DNA of 30,698 nt, from assembly GCA_964540905.1 (NCBI GenBank), contig CAZIOS010000027.1, forward strand, positions 1-30,698, given 5' to 3'. The translations under genes and the position numbers were made by a program. A model generated the notes under the pieces. It ran no database searches. It was not told the origin of the DNA and worked only from the letters and a program-made list of their open reading frames with translations. Below, one piece after another: positions 1 through 10,193 of this stretch. This stretch comes from VAYN01 sp964540905 (GTDB lineage: Bacteria; Actinomycetota; Thermoleophilia; Solirubrobacterales; 70-9). Position 1 is the first letter of the stretch. Each line of letters begins with the position of its first letter.

Positions 1-1549
1 CGCCGGCGGCGTTGTTGATCGAGCCGGCGATCAGGCCCGGGTGGAAGGGCGGGGTACCGCCGGAGGGGCAGGGGCCGGCGTTGGGGCCGTGGTCGGTGGT
101 GAAGGAGGAGGTGACGGTGTAGGGGTGGGTGGGGTCCGAGTAGGGGGTGAAGCGGGCGACGGTGAGGTCCTTGCCGCAGGCCGGCGGCGTCACCAGGGGC
201 GCCCTGGCGCCTTCGCGGAAGTGCAGCTGAAAGCCGGTGTAGGGGAGCGGGGGAAGGCCTTCGAAGATGCCGGTGAGCTGGCCGGTCTGGGGGTTCGGCA
301 CCACCTCGCCGACCTGCTTGACGATCACCCCGCGGGCGGGGATGCGGCCGACCATGTAGAGGGCGATCAGCGAGCCCTTCGGGTTGGCGTAGGGGGCGGC
401 CTGGTAGAGCGAGCCTTCCAGCGGTTCTTCGAGCACCGGGGTGGTGGCGCGGATGCTGCCGAGTTTGGAGGCTTCCGGGCAGCCTTCCCCGGGGGCCGAC
501 TGAGCGCTCTCGGCTTCGAATTGCGCTTCGCTGCAGACCGCCAGCCCTTCGGCCACCGAGGGGTTGACGGTGACGCCTTCGGGGAGGATGACTTCGGCCT
601 TCTCGGGGGCCGATTCGAGGATCCCTTCGGGGCTTTCCAGGCCGGCGTTGGGCCGGTCGAGCTCGAAGGAGAGGCCGCTCGGGTTCGAGGTCAGGCGGCT
701 GGTCAGGGCGGTGGAGATGGTGGGCTGGAAGGAGACGGCTTCGCAGCCGGTGAGGGCCTTGGGGTTGGCGGCCTCGTCGAGCAGGAAGCTATCCACCGGC
801 GCGGTCAGGGCGTTGGGGGTTTCCTCGGGCGCGACCGATACCGAGCCCTGAGGCGGCGCCTGGCAGGAGGTCGGCAGGCTGAGGAAGGGCTGGGTGTCTT
901 CGGCTTCGCTGGGGCAGCCTTCAATAGCAGCACCGTGTTCGCCATGGCAGATGCGTTTAGCGTCGTGAGCCGGATCGGAGGGAATGCTCCAGGTCGTCTG
1001 GCTGACCGAGTTGATTTCAATCGAGGGCACCGTGCTGACGACGATCCTCAGCCCGTAGTCGTTTTCGCGCACGTATACGTCCTCGATCGCGGTGTCGCCC
1101 TCGATCGTGAAGCCGAGTCTCGCGGCGACCCCGTAGGGGGGTTCGAGGTCGTAGATCGGATCGTTGGTGGTGGGAGCGGCGTGCAAATGCACGGCGATGG
1201 TGCCGACCTGAGTGTCGACGGGGCAGTTTCCGATGTTGCCGAGGTCAAATAGGGCACGCGGGCAGGTTGGCGTCGCCAGGGGGTTGCCGAAGAAGCCCGC
1301 CGGCAGGTCATAGACAAGCGTGTTCAGAACGCCTTCGGGTGCGTGTTCGGCGTCCTGGTTCATGGCGAAGGTCGCCGTGTATCCGTAGGGATGCGAGCCG
1401 GCCTGGAAGTCGAGGGTGCCATCGGAGTTGGCAGAGCTCATCGTCGCGGCGGCGACGCCGAAGCTGGCCTGCGCCGCGGCAGGGAGGGCCACTGCCGCGA
1501 GCAGCGTCGCGGCGGCGGCGAGCAGGGCGATTCGGCTGCGGGCTCTCAC
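1..1549 (-). CDS. Large exported protein, C-terminus beyond the window
   Basis: The frame is open from a GTG at 1549 to the window edge (516 codons, checked line by line), so the 3' end is missing. Residues 2-6 are basic (RARSR), followed by a long Ala/Leu-rich hydrophobic stretch ending AAAQA, a typical Sec signal peptide, so the product is probably exported. The mature part has many Cys-containing blocks, such as PTCPRALFDLGNIGNCPVD and GCPEASKLGSI, then LYMVGRIPARGVIVKQ and LTPPACGKDLT-like text. I associate this layout with large repeat-rich exported proteins of Thermoleophilia, but I know no function. The start is set by GGAGG six bases upstream and by the GTGA overlap with the stop of the preceding gene, so the two are translationally coupled. 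It is the last visible member of the secreted-protein operon. Confidence 0.85.
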   Translation of the reverse strand, partial: MRARSRIALLAAAATLLAAVALPAAAQASFGVAAATMSSANSDGTLDFQAGSHPYGYTATFAMNQDAEHAPEGVLNTLVYDLPAGFFGNPLATPTCPRALFDLGNIGNCPVDTQVGTIAVHLHAAPTTNDPIYDLEPPYGVAARLGFTIEGDTAIEDVYVRENDYGLRIVVSTVPSIEINSVSQTTWSIPSDPAHDAKRICHGEHGAAIEGCPSEAEDTQPFLSLPTSCQAPPQGSVSVAPEETPNALTAPVDSFLLDEAANPKALTGCEAVSFQPTISTALTSRLTSNPSGLSFELDRPNAGLESPEGILESAPEKAEVILPEGVTVNPSVAEGLAVCSEAQFEAESAQSAPGEGCPEASKLGSIRATTPVLEEPLEGSLYQAAPYANPKGSLIALYMVGRIPARGVIVKQVGEVVPNPQTGQLTGIFEGLPPLPYTGFQLHFREGARAPLVTPPACGKDLTVARFTPYSDPTHPYTVTSSFTTDHGPNAGPCPSGGTPPFHPGLIAGSINNAAG

Positions 1550-4500
1550 TTGGCACCTCCGCGGTGGTGGCTGGCGGTTCGGTTGTGGCGGCGGTTCCTG
1601 GCGCGGTGGCGATGGCGCCTGTGCTTCTTGGCCTTCTTCGACTTCTTCGCTTCGACCACGTTGCCCGAGCCCGCAAACGAGGAGGAGGCGGGGGTGGCGT
1701 CGTTGGGCGGGCTGACCGGCGCCTGGCAGGCTTCGCCGAGGCATTCGGAGGAGGCGGGGGGCGGTTCGACGCCGCCACCGACGCGGGCGTCGTAGACGTC
1801 GAGCAGCTCGTCGGGATCCTGGGAGACGAGACGGGCACGGGTGACGAAGAAGGCGTCGCGGCCGCTCGGGGTGGCGTCGAGGAAGAAGGAGTCTTCGTCG
1901 GAGCGCCCGCTGGAGATCAGCGAGAGGCAGCCCTGCGCCCTTTCGCAGCTGTCGGCTTCGGGTGCTTCGGGCCCATTCTGGGGCTCCCACTCATAGACGT
2001 CCTGCGTCTTGCCGTTGGTGTCGCGCGGGGAGAGGATGTCCTGGCTTTCGAAGAAGACCCGGCCGCCGTCCGTCAGGTGGTGGAGCGGTTCGAGCGGCAA
2101 CCGCGTGATCCCTGGGTCGATGTTGGTGAGAGCCGAGTCGCCGAGCGGCGGCTGGCCGGTTGGGTTGCAGGAGGCGCAAACGAGCTTGCCGGTGGCGGCG
2201 TCATAGAGGAAGACCTCCGCGCAGAGGCCGGGCTGGAAGGGGAAGGGGAACGCCCCACGCCGGCAGGTGGATCCGAAGTTGTCGTAGCCGGTGAGGCTCG
2301 CCTCGGAGGTGAAGGCGAGGTAGCGCCCGTCGGGGCTGACGTCGGCGGTACGTCGGATCGGGTCAGGGGCCCAATCGCTGCCCCGAAAATCAAGCGTTTC
2401 GTCCGCGGCGAGCAGCGCGCCGACGAACGAGAGCTGCCCTTCGTGCCAGGCGTAGAGGTTGTCCTTGCCGGCTTCGGCGTGTTCGGGATGCACCGGGTTT
2501 GCGTTCACCTCGTTCGCTGGGGTGAGCGCCTTGGTGTCGACGAAGTAGACGCGCGAGAGGTCCTCACTCGAGCCGAGGATGCCCTGGAAGCCGCCTTCGC
2601 CTTCGGTCAGGTCGAACTGCTCTTCGTAGGCTTCCGAAGGCGTCCCGCTCTGGGCCGCGCCGTAGAGCTTGCCGTCGTTGAGGAGGACGCGTGAGCCGTC
2701 GGAGCTCGCGGTCAGGAAGCGCCCGGTGTGGTCGGGGACTTCGAGCGTACGGTCGGCGTCGACGCGGACGTACAGCTGTCCGGTGGAGTCGCTCCAGAAG
2801 ACGCGACTGCCGTCGTCGGAGATCGCGTGGGCGAGGTTGGCGGAGTATTCGCTGCCGCCCGAGCCGAAGAAGACTCCGGCACCGCGGGCAACGCTCGCGT
2901 TGCCCGGCAGGACGTTGACGAGGCTCAGATGCCCGCCAGACCATTCGTAGAGGTCGAAGTCGTACTGCCCTGCGCCCGGGTCGGGTGCCGCTGGCGCTGC
3001 GCCCGGGACTTCTTGCGTGAGGGCGTCGTTGGCCGCGAACAGCAGATGGCTCAGTCCGGGAGCCCCGCCAGAGCCCGCATTGGCGCCGCCGAGCTGGATT
3101 GCGAAGCCTTCTGAGTTGTCCGGCGGGCGGTTCGGCGGCTGTTCGGCGACCAGCGGCTCGGGCGAGCCGTTCGCGCGCCAGAGGTAGAGGTTGTTGTAGC
3201 CGGCTGGAGCCGGGGCAAGCGATTCAGAGCCGGCGAGGTAGAAGACGCCCTCGCGGAGGTCGGAGGAGAAGAGCTGAAACGCACCAAAAGGCTCGTCGGC
3301 AGGGACGAGCCCTTTGGTCTGCCAGCCGGAGGCCGAGCGAGAGGAGGCGTACTCGTCGACGTCCGAACCGAGCCCGCCCGAGAAAGCAGTGCCGGAATAG
3401 GCGAGGCCTTCGCCGCCCGCAGTGGCCTGCACGGCGAAGTTGTCACGCTGAGTGCTCGTACCGAGTTCGCAGGGGAGGGCGCAGCTGCCGGCTAGCGTGG
3501 ACGAGGACGGAAGGACCTCGCCGCCGTTCTTGAGGGGCGGCGAGACCAGCTCGTAGGCGCGGCCGTCGGGCAGCCCGGCGGGAGCTGCGGCGAAGGTAGT
3601 GAAGGTCTCGTCTTCTCCTTCGGTCGTGCCGCTGGCGTTGGTCGCCAGCACGCGATAGTGGTAGGTGGTGCCCGGGGCGAGCCCAGCAACGGAGACGCCG
3701 ATCGTGCGGTCTTCTTTGCTGGAGGCGAGCTTGGCGCCGCCCGCCGGCGCTTCGGCGCAGGGATTGGCCGAGCAGGGACCTTCAGCGCCGTACTGGAAGC
3801 GGTAGGTGATATCCGCGCCGTGCTGGTTGACCGTCGCCTTCAGCGTCGCGACGGTTTCGAGGATGCCGCTTGCCGACTCCGCTTTGACCTGCGGCGGCGC
3901 CACCGGCGACTGGCCGAAGATCAGCCCCTTTTCCAGTTTGGAATCGATGCCGTAGAAAACGCCCTGCGGGCGCGCCGGCGGTCCGGGCGGAGCGATGTCG
4001 GGGCTGAAGGCGAGAGAGTTCAACCCCTTCTTTCCAGGCTCGGCGGCGAATTCGCCGAGCTTTTCGCCGCCGGCGCCGAGTTGCACGACGTTTCCTTTGC
4101 TGGCACCGCCTAGAAGGCTGTAGAAGACGTCGCCGCTGGCGGGATCGGCGGTCATCCCTGCAATCGATTCGCCTTCGTACTTCCACAGAAGCTGCCCCGA
4201 GGAGGAGAGCTTGCGGATCACCGAGAAGACGTTGGCGACGTAGACGTCGCCCGCTTCGTCGGTGGCGACGCTGTAGGGAGATCCGAATTCGGAGATGGCC
4301 GTGCCGAGCGATTCGAGGTAGGCTCCGGAGGAGTTGAAGACCGCCAGGCGCGGACCGAAGGTGGTGCCTTGGTCGCCGACGTAGACTTTGCCGCCAGAGC
4401 CGACGGCGATGCCGTTCCTGGAGCCTTCTTCTCCATGTGCTCCTTGGGGCAGGCCCACCGGGGTCTCGATCTGTTCGGGACTGGCGCTGCCGTGTTGGCC

Positions 4501-6354
4501 GAAGGCCGTAATGAAGGCTCCGGCGGCGGTGAACTTTTGGACGACGCCGCTCGAGTTGCTGGCGCTGTCGAGCACGTAGACGTCTTCGCTGCCCTGGTCG
4601 ACGGCGATGCCGGCCGGTCCGAGCAGCTTGCCTGCGCCGGCTTCGGCGTCGCCCGCTTTGCACTGCGCCAGCACCGTGCAGACCTCGGCCGCCGAGGCGC
4701 CCGTCCGGGTGGTCTGGATGGCGAGGCCGAGGGCGGGGAGGGTGGCGTTGGGCAGACCGCCGTTGCCGCCCGGCGCGGCGGGGTTGGGCGCGGTGCTGGT
4801 CGCCCGGTTGGCGCTCGCCTGAGCGGTCGAGCCGCCGGCGTTGGACGCGGTGACCACGCACTGGAAGACGGCCGGGGAGGCGACATCGCCGGAGCTGAGC
4901 AGGTAGGTGGAGGAGGTGGCCCCGGCGATCGGGGCGCCGTTGCGGTACCACTGGAAGGCGTAGGCGGTGGGCGAGTTGCTCCAGCTGCCTTCCGTGCAGG
5001 TGAGGGTCTGGCCGGCGGCGACCGTGCCGTTGACCGTGGTGCCGCCGGCGGATCGGGGGGGAAGCGGCGAGGGGACCGAGCCGACCGGCAGCGGATTGGA
5101 GACCGCGGTCGAGCCGGCGTTGGCGTTCAGCTTGGTGACCTGGCACTGCAGCTCCTTGCCGGCGTCGGCGACTTCGGTGGTGTAGGTGGCGGAGGTGGCG
5201 CCGGCGATCGGGGCGCCGTTTCGCAGCCACTGGAATTCGGTGGTGGTGGCCGCGGTGTTGCTGGTGCAGGTGAGCTGGGTGCCGAGCGCGGTGGCGAACA
5301 TTTCGCCGCTGGTCGCGAGCTGGGTGACGTCGGTGTCGGCGAAGCGGGGGCCGGTGAATTCCACCGTCCAGGGGCCGCCGGGCGAGCCGGTCACGCCGAC
5401 GTTGCCGGCACCGATGTTGGAGAGCCCTTCGAGGGCCGACTGCACTTCGGCGGCGGAGGCGGCGGCGGGGATCGAGGTGGTGGTCGCTTCGGTGGGCGAG
5501 GGGTTGGGGGTCTTGAAGGTGAGGGCGAAAGCCGCCACCCCGGCACCGGGGGCGGCGATCCGCTGGGTCTCGTTGGTGGGGACGTTGCCGGCGCCTTCGG
5601 CGACGGTGAGGTGATCGGCGGCTTTGGTCATCGTCGGGGGCTGGGAGAGCGAGATCGCGCCGGCGCCGATCGCGGCGATCTTGGTGCCGGCCGGGATGCC
5701 TTCGCCTTCGATCGTCTGGCCGATTTCGAAGGCCCTGGCGGAGGTGGTCACGCTTGAGAGGTAGGGGGAGCCGTGGAGGGCGATTTTGCCGGCTGAGGTG
5801 GCACTGGCGCCACTGCTCAGGACGATGGTCGTCTTGCCGCCTTCGGTCGTGATTTCCCTGACGGTGGCGCCGGGGGAGATGCCTGCGCTGCTGATCCCCT
5901 GGCCGACGGCGAAGGAGCCGCCGGAGGTGACTTCGACTTCCTTCAACATGGAGCTGCCGCTGGTCGACACGCCGGTGGCTTCGACCGAGTTGTCGCCGTG
6001 GGCAGCGCCCACGCCTTCGGCCCCACCGGTGATGACCCCGGCGCCCCAGGCGGAGATGAAGTTGCCCTGGGAGTCGAGGCGGTCGATGCGGGCCTGGCCG
6101 GCGTCTGCCACGTAGAGGTCGCCGCTGGCGCGGTTGACGGCGATGCCGCCGAGGCCGTCGGGCTGGAACAGTTCTCCGTTCCAGACCCGGCCGAACGCCG
6201 TCCCATGTCCGAATTCGCCGATCGGTTCGAATTCGGCCTGGGCGAGGGCGGGCAGGGCGGCGCAGAGAAGCATCGCCGTGCCGATCAGCGCCGCCAGGAG
6301 CTTGCCGCGCGAAGCGGGCCTATGTGCCTGTCGGTTCTCCATGTTGGCTGACAT
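1546..6354 (-). CDS. Giant exported NHL/Ig-like/beta-propeller protein
   Basis: 1602 residues. Residues 1-41 form a signal peptide (KLLAALIGTAMLLCAALPALAQA core). An NHL-type strand follows (GGIAVNRASGDLYVADAGQ), then two modules of the 'GEGIPAGTKIAAIGAGAISLS' kind. Two Ig-like repeats sit at about 357-518 (WLRNGAPIAGATSATY and WYRNGAPIAGATSSTY), NHL repeats at about 570-800 (GIAVDQGSEDVYVLD), and a fibronectin III-like unit near 820-925 (GLAPGTTYHYRVLATN). The C-terminal half looks like a TolB/WD40-type propeller with SPDGRYLAFTSE and DVYEWEP blades. The tail is extremely basic (about 1565-1602, K/R/H-rich) and could bind an anionic wall polymer; that is inference. ATG 6354 has AAAGGAG a few bases upstream; ATG 6342 is an alternative. 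The final codons GGA-GGT-GCC-AAG-TGA also serve as ribosome-binding site and start for the next gene. Confidence 0.9.
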   Translation of the reverse strand: MSANMENRQAHRPASRGKLLAALIGTAMLLCAALPALAQAEFEPIGEFGHGTAFGRVWNGELFQPDGLGGIAVNRASGDLYVADAGQARIDRLDSQGNFISAWGAGVITGGAEGVGAAHGDNSVEATGVSTSGSSMLKEVEVTSGGSFAVGQGISSAGISPGATVREITTEGGKTTIVLSSGASATSAGKIALHGSPYLSSVTTSARAFEIGQTIEGEGIPAGTKIAAIGAGAISLSQPPTMTKAADHLTVAEGAGNVPTNETQRIAAPGAGVAAFALTFKTPNPSPTEATTTSIPAAASAAEVQSALEGLSNIGAGNVGVTGSPGGPWTVEFTGPRFADTDVTQLATSGEMFATALGTQLTCTSNTAATTTEFQWLRNGAPIAGATSATYTTEVADAGKELQCQVTKLNANAGSTAVSNPLPVGSVPSPLPPRSAGGTTVNGTVAAGQTLTCTEGSWSNSPTAYAFQWYRNGAPIAGATSSTYLLSSGDVASPAVFQCVVTASNAGGSTAQASANRATSTAPNPAAPGGNGGLPNATLPALGLAIQTTRTGASAAEVCTVLAQCKAGDAEAGAGKLLGPAGIAVDQGSEDVYVLDSASNSSGVVQKFTAAGAFITAFGQHGSASPEQIETPVGLPQGAHGEEGSRNGIAVGSGGKVYVGDQGTTFGPRLAVFNSSGAYLESLGTAISEFGSPYSVATDEAGDVYVANVFSVIRKLSSSGQLLWKYEGESIAGMTADPASGDVFYSLLGGASKGNVVQLGAGGEKLGEFAAEPGKKGLNSLAFSPDIAPPGPPARPQGVFYGIDSKLEKGLIFGQSPVAPPQVKAESASGILETVATLKATVNQHGADITYRFQYGAEGPCSANPCAEAPAGGAKLASSKEDRTIGVSVAGLAPGTTYHYRVLATNASGTTEGEDETFTTFAAAPAGLPDGRAYELVSPPLKNGGEVLPSSSTLAGSCALPCELGTSTQRDNFAVQATAGGEGLAYSGTAFSGGLGSDVDEYASSRSASGWQTKGLVPADEPFGAFQLFSSDLREGVFYLAGSESLAPAPAGYNNLYLWRANGSPEPLVAEQPPNRPPDNSEGFAIQLGGANAGSGGAPGLSHLLFAANDALTQEVPGAAPAAPDPGAGQYDFDLYEWSGGHLSLVNVLPGNASVARGAGVFFGSGGSEYSANLAHAISDDGSRVFWSDSTGQLYVRVDADRTLEVPDHTGRFLTASSDGSRVLLNDGKLYGAAQSGTPSEAYEEQFDLTEGEGGFQGILGSSEDLSRVYFVDTKALTPANEVNANPVHPEHAEAGKDNLYAWHEGQLSFVGALLAADETLDFRGSDWAPDPIRRTADVSPDGRYLAFTSEASLTGYDNFGSTCRRGAFPFPFQPGLCAEVFLYDAATGKLVCASCNPTGQPPLGDSALTNIDPGITRLPLEPLHHLTDGGRVFFESQDILSPRDTNGKTQDVYEWEPQNGPEAPEADSCERAQGCLSLISSGRSDEDSFFLDATPSGRDAFFVTRARLVSQDPDELLDVYDARVGGGVEPPPASSECLGEACQAPVSPPNDATPASSSFAGSGNVVEAKKSKKAKKHRRHRHRARNRRHNRTASHHRGGAK

Positions 6355-6379
6355 CTCCGCTCTCCTTTCCCTTCCTGCG

Positions 6380-9300
6380 CTAGCCGACCGCGATCGCAGT
6401 GGCGCCCGGCTGGCCGGCTATGCGCAGCGCGTAGTGCCCCTGGCGGAGGTGGTTCAGCACGCTCTGCAGCCGCGCCGCGCCGGTCTTGCCGTGGCTGACC
6501 ACGCGCCCGTCGCGGCGAAGCGTCCAGCGCAGCTGGTGGCGCTTGGCCGAGGTGGCCTGCTTGACCGTGCAGGTGACCTTCTTGCCCTTGACCTTGCAGC
6601 TCACCGTGACCTTGCCTTCGGGCCCCTGCTTGCCTTCGGGCCCCTGCGGCCCGGCGGCGCCGGTCGCACCGGCAGCTCCCGTAGCACCGCTGGCCCCGGT
6701 CGGGCCCTGCGGGCCGGTCGGGCCGGTGGCGCCCTGAGAGCCGGTCGACCCGGTGGCGNNNNNNNNNNNNNNNNNNNNNNNNNNNNNNNNNNNNNNNNNN
6801 NNNNNNNNNNNNNNNNNNNNNNNNNNNNNNNNNNNNNNNNNNNNNNNNNNNNNNNNNNCCGGTGCAGACGTAGGTCGGGGTGCCGGCGCCGACCTGGACC
6901 TTGACGCCGCCGTGAGCGCAGTTGGCGCCCGGGGGCTCGGTGGTGACAGTGACGCTTTCCCCGGCCGGCCCCTGGGAGCCGGTGGCGCCGGTGCAGACGT
7001 AGGTCGGGGTGCCGGCGCCGACCTGGACCTTGACGCCGCCGTTGGCGCAGTGAGCGCCGGGAGGCTCGGTGGTGATCGTCGGGGTTTCGCCGGCCGGGCC
7101 CTGGGAGCCCGTGGCGCCGTTGCAGACGTAGGTCGGGGCGCCGGCGCCGACCTGGACCTTGACGCCGCCGTTGGCGCAGTTGGCGCCCGGGGGCTCGGTG
7201 GTGATCGTCGGGGTTTCCCCCGCAGCGCCCTGGGCGCCTTCGGCCATGAAGACCGCGGTGACTTCGGCTTCTGCGGAGGTCAGCTTGACCACGCATTTGG
7301 TCGCGCTGACGTGTTTGCAGCCCAGCCAGCCGGCGAAGGCGCTGCCGGAGGCCGGGGACTCCTGCAGTTCGACTTCTTCGCCTTCTTCGAAGGAGTGGCT
7401 GCACTGTTCTTCGCCGGGCAGGCAGGTGATTCCGGTGTGCGGGGCGAGGCTGGTCACCGTGCCGCCGCCGTTGCCGCCCTTGAAGACGGTGAGGGTGGAG
7501 GGATGGGCGATCACGGTGAAGGTGACCGAGACCGAGCTGGCTTCGGTGATCGTGAATTCGCAGACGCCGGTGCCCAGCGTGCAGTGGCCAAGGGCCGAGC
7601 CGGTGCCCGAGAGCGCGGTGCGCTGCCAGCCCGATTCGGGGCTGGCCGTGACCTTGATCGCGTGGCCGTAGAGGAAGGGGCCCGCGCAGGAGGCCGCGGA
7701 GCCGTTGTCTTCGCAGGTCACGGTGCCGTTGCCGGTCTGGTTGACCGAGAAGGCCTTCGATTCCAGCGAGAAGGTGACCGAGACCGAACTGGCTTCGGTG
7801 ATAGTGAATTCGCAGACGCCGGTGCCCAGGGTGCAGTGGCCGAGGGCCGAGCCGGTGCCCGAGAGGGCGCTCAGGGTCGAGCCGGTGCCGGCGCTGGCTT
7901 CGACCTTGATCGTGTGGCCGTAGAGGAAGGAGGCGGTGGCGCAGGGGACGGCGGTGCCGTTGTCCTTGCAGGTCACCGTGCCGGTGCCGTTGCCCGGTTC
8001 TGAGACCGAGAAGGCCTCGGAGTCAAGCGCGAAGCTGGCGCTGGCGCTGGAGGCTTCGTGGATCACGAAGGAGCATTCGGAGCCTGAGCATTCGCCGGCC
8101 GCCGAGCCGGTGCCGCTGAGGCTGACCTGGTGGGCGCCGGTGTCGTGGAGCGCTTTGACCTTGATCGTGTGGCCGTAGGGGTAGCTGGAGGCGCAGCTGG
8201 TGAAGCCGCCGCCTGCGGTCGCGTCTTCGCATTCGAGGTGCCCGGGGCCGGTGGCGCTTTCCGAGAAGGCCTCGGAGTCAAGCGCGAAGCTGGCGCTGGC
8301 GCTGGAGGCTTCGTGGATCACGAAGGAGCATTCGGAGCCTGAGCATTCGCCGGCCGCCGAGCCGGTGCCGCTGAGGCTGACCTGGTGGGCGCCGGTGTCG
8401 TGGAGCGCTTTGACCTTGATCGTGTGGCCGTAGGGGTAGCTGGAGGCGCAGCTGGTGAAGCCGCCGCCTGCGGTCGCGTCTTCGCATTCGAGGTGCCCGG
8501 GGCCGGTGGCGCTTTCCGAGAAGGCCTCGGAGTCAAGGGCGTAGTCCACGGTCACGGTGCTGGGTTCGGTGAGCGTGACGGTGCAGGGCGAACTCGTGCA
8601 GGCCGAGGCCGAGCCGGTGCCCGAGATCGATTCCAGGTGGGCGCCCGGAGTGGTCGGATTGGCGATCACTTCGATGCTGGTGCCGCTCGGCTCAAGGCCG
8701 GTCGGGCAGGCTTCTTCGGCGCCGCCGTTGACCTTGCACGTGGTGGAGCCGGGGCCCGTTTCGCTGACGGCGAGGATGAAGCCGGTGGGGCCGTAGACCT
8801 GGAGGTAGGCGGCTTCAGTGATGCTGGCGCCGCCTTCTGGCGCGACGTACAGCTTTCCGGTTGAGCCGTTCGCGGCAACGCCGTTGGGCGTTCGGCTGGC
8901 GCCGCCATGCACAGTGGTGCTTGACACTTCGGTTGCGGAACCAGCGCCCGAGGCGTCGTACTCGACTACTGATCCAGCGCCCGCCGTGGCGTTGTAGACG
9001 TGGCCGCTCACGGGGTCGACGGTTACCGCCGAAGAAACCGGCGCGATTTCATACTTCTGCACGCCGGCGGTGGTGTATTTGAACAGCTTGCCGAATTCGA
9101 TGGTGACGAACAGCGAGCCTGCGGTGGGGCCGGCGCCGGCGGCGAGCTGGCAGGCGTTCGGGGCGGCGAAGTTGAGGGTGTTGCGGGCGTTGGTGGGGGC
9201 GCTCTCCACCCCGTTGGGGGTGTACTCGTGAACGTGGCCGGTGCTGTCGCCGACGTAGACGACGCCAGAGGAGTCGACGGCGACGCCGCAGGCGGTGGTG

Positions 9301-10193
9301 AAGGGGCCTTCGCTGGAGGAGCTGAGTTCGCCCAGCGGACTGCCGGATTCGGAGTAGATCTTCACCGTGCCGCTGCCCGGCGAGGGGCCGGTGGCGACGT
9401 AGACATCGCCGTGGGTGGGGCCGGCGGAGGTGTCGACGGCGATCTGCATTTCGGCGTTCAAAAGGCTTCCCGCGAGGGTGGGGCTGATCGCCGTCGCGAA
9501 GGGTTCGGCTTCGCCGTTGGGCTTGTAGCGGTAGACGCCGGCGTGGTTGCCGCCCTGGTTGACTTCGACCGAGCCGCTGGCGCCGGCGTTGGCGACGGTG
9601 AGCGCTTCGAAGGCCATCAGCGGCTGGGAGGCTCCGGCGAAGGCCCCCTTGAATTCGACGATGACGCCAGCAGTGGAACTGCCGGTGACTTTGAGATTCG
9701 CAGAGGCGCAGCGGGCGTTGAGTGCGCTTTCGACGGCCGTTTTGGCGCCGGTGCCCGAGCTGAAGGTGATCGACGCCGTTTCGGAGCTGCTGCATGGGGA
9801 CCCGGGCAGGTTCTTCAGTTTGAAGGTGTCGCCGTTGGTCCAGGCGGGACTGGCGGAAAAGATGATCTTCTGTTTTTCGTTGCCTCCTGAGTCGAGCGCA
9901 ACGAGGTCGCCGTTGGACTGCAGCGCTAGCGATCCCGAGCGGGTGAACGCATGCTTCGCGGCGCTGCCGAAGCTTTCGAGGAAGGGGTGTTCCGGAAGTG
10001 AGGCGGAGGCGAGGGAGGGGATGGCCAGCAAGAGGAGGAAGGTGGCGATAAGGCCGGTGAGGAGACGATGCGCGGGCCCACTGCTCCCTCTGACATCGGG
10101 CGACGGCGCACGGGTGTCGCCGGCTCCACGGGCCACGCGCGGCGCGAAGGCTGCGAGGGTAGTGGTGAGTCGGGTGACTACCTGTGCGATCAC
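6380..10193 (-). CDS. Giant exported repeat protein with collagen-like C-terminal part (assembly gap inside)
   Basis: GTG 10193 overlaps the previous stop (GTGA) with GGAGG six bases upstream. Residues about 45-66 are hydrophobic (LLTGLIATFLLLLAIPSLASA), a signal or anchor after a long basic leader. Beta-propeller/NHL-like sequence follows to about residue 470 (GDVYVATGPSPGSG, VDSSGVVYVGDSTGHV). Then come six InlB B-repeat-like units of about 85 residues, two identical in sequence, followed by 43-residue units built on TTEPPGANCANGGVKVQVG joined by G-A-T-G-S-Q-G-P-A-G collagen-like links. After the Ns the correct frame reads ATGSTGSQGATGPTGPQG and continues as Gly-X-Y triplets. It ends in a small domain (VTVSCKVKGKKVTCTVKQ to AIAVG) at the TAG at 6380-6382. 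Reading straight through the Ns gives a wrong frame running to 6285. Probably a cell-surface protein; function unknown. Confidence 0.85.
6759..6858. other. Assembly gap of exactly 100 N
   Basis: The run of 100 Ns is a standard unknown-size placeholder. It lies where 43-residue tandem units give way to Gly-X-Y sequence, so repeats probably defeated assembly. The frames on either side join only if the true missing length is a multiple of three, which 100 is not. Confidence 0.98.
6859..7246 (-). repeat. 129-bp tandem repeat, three visible copies
   Basis: Copies begin at 6859, 6988 and 7117, a period of 129 bases or 43 codons. Each encodes a block with PPGANCANGGVKVQVGAG and PTYVC followed by a short collagen-like link. 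The copies differ at a few bases. The array runs into the assembly gap, so its true copy number is unknown. Confidence 0.9.
8006..8537 (-). repeat. 255-bp tandem duplication within the coding sequence
   Basis: 8006-8282 matches 8261-8537 at an offset of 255 bases (85 codons), apparently without differences. The unit encodes SESATGPGHLECEDATAGG to EASSASASFALDSEAF. Further units of similar length and lower identity lie on both sides, and the pair near 7515-7615 and 7770-7870 is also spaced 255. The perfect copy looks like a recent duplication, or recent homogenisation, of one repeat domain. Confidence 0.92.

Noticed and set aside
41..1252. A 403-codon plus-strand frame at the window start
   Set aside because: It is Gly/Ala/Val/Arg-rich antisense sequence opposite a well-formed exported protein with a signal peptide and a coupled GTG start.
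6285..6758. An apparent C-terminus of the repeat protein read straight through the Ns
   Set aside because: The 100-N filler shifts the frame. The Gly-X-Y pattern and a normal C-terminal domain appear only in the frame ending at 6380.
6859..7246. CRISPR-like regular repeats
   Set aside because: Units are 129 bases, in frame, translated, and have no spacers; they are protein tandem repeats.
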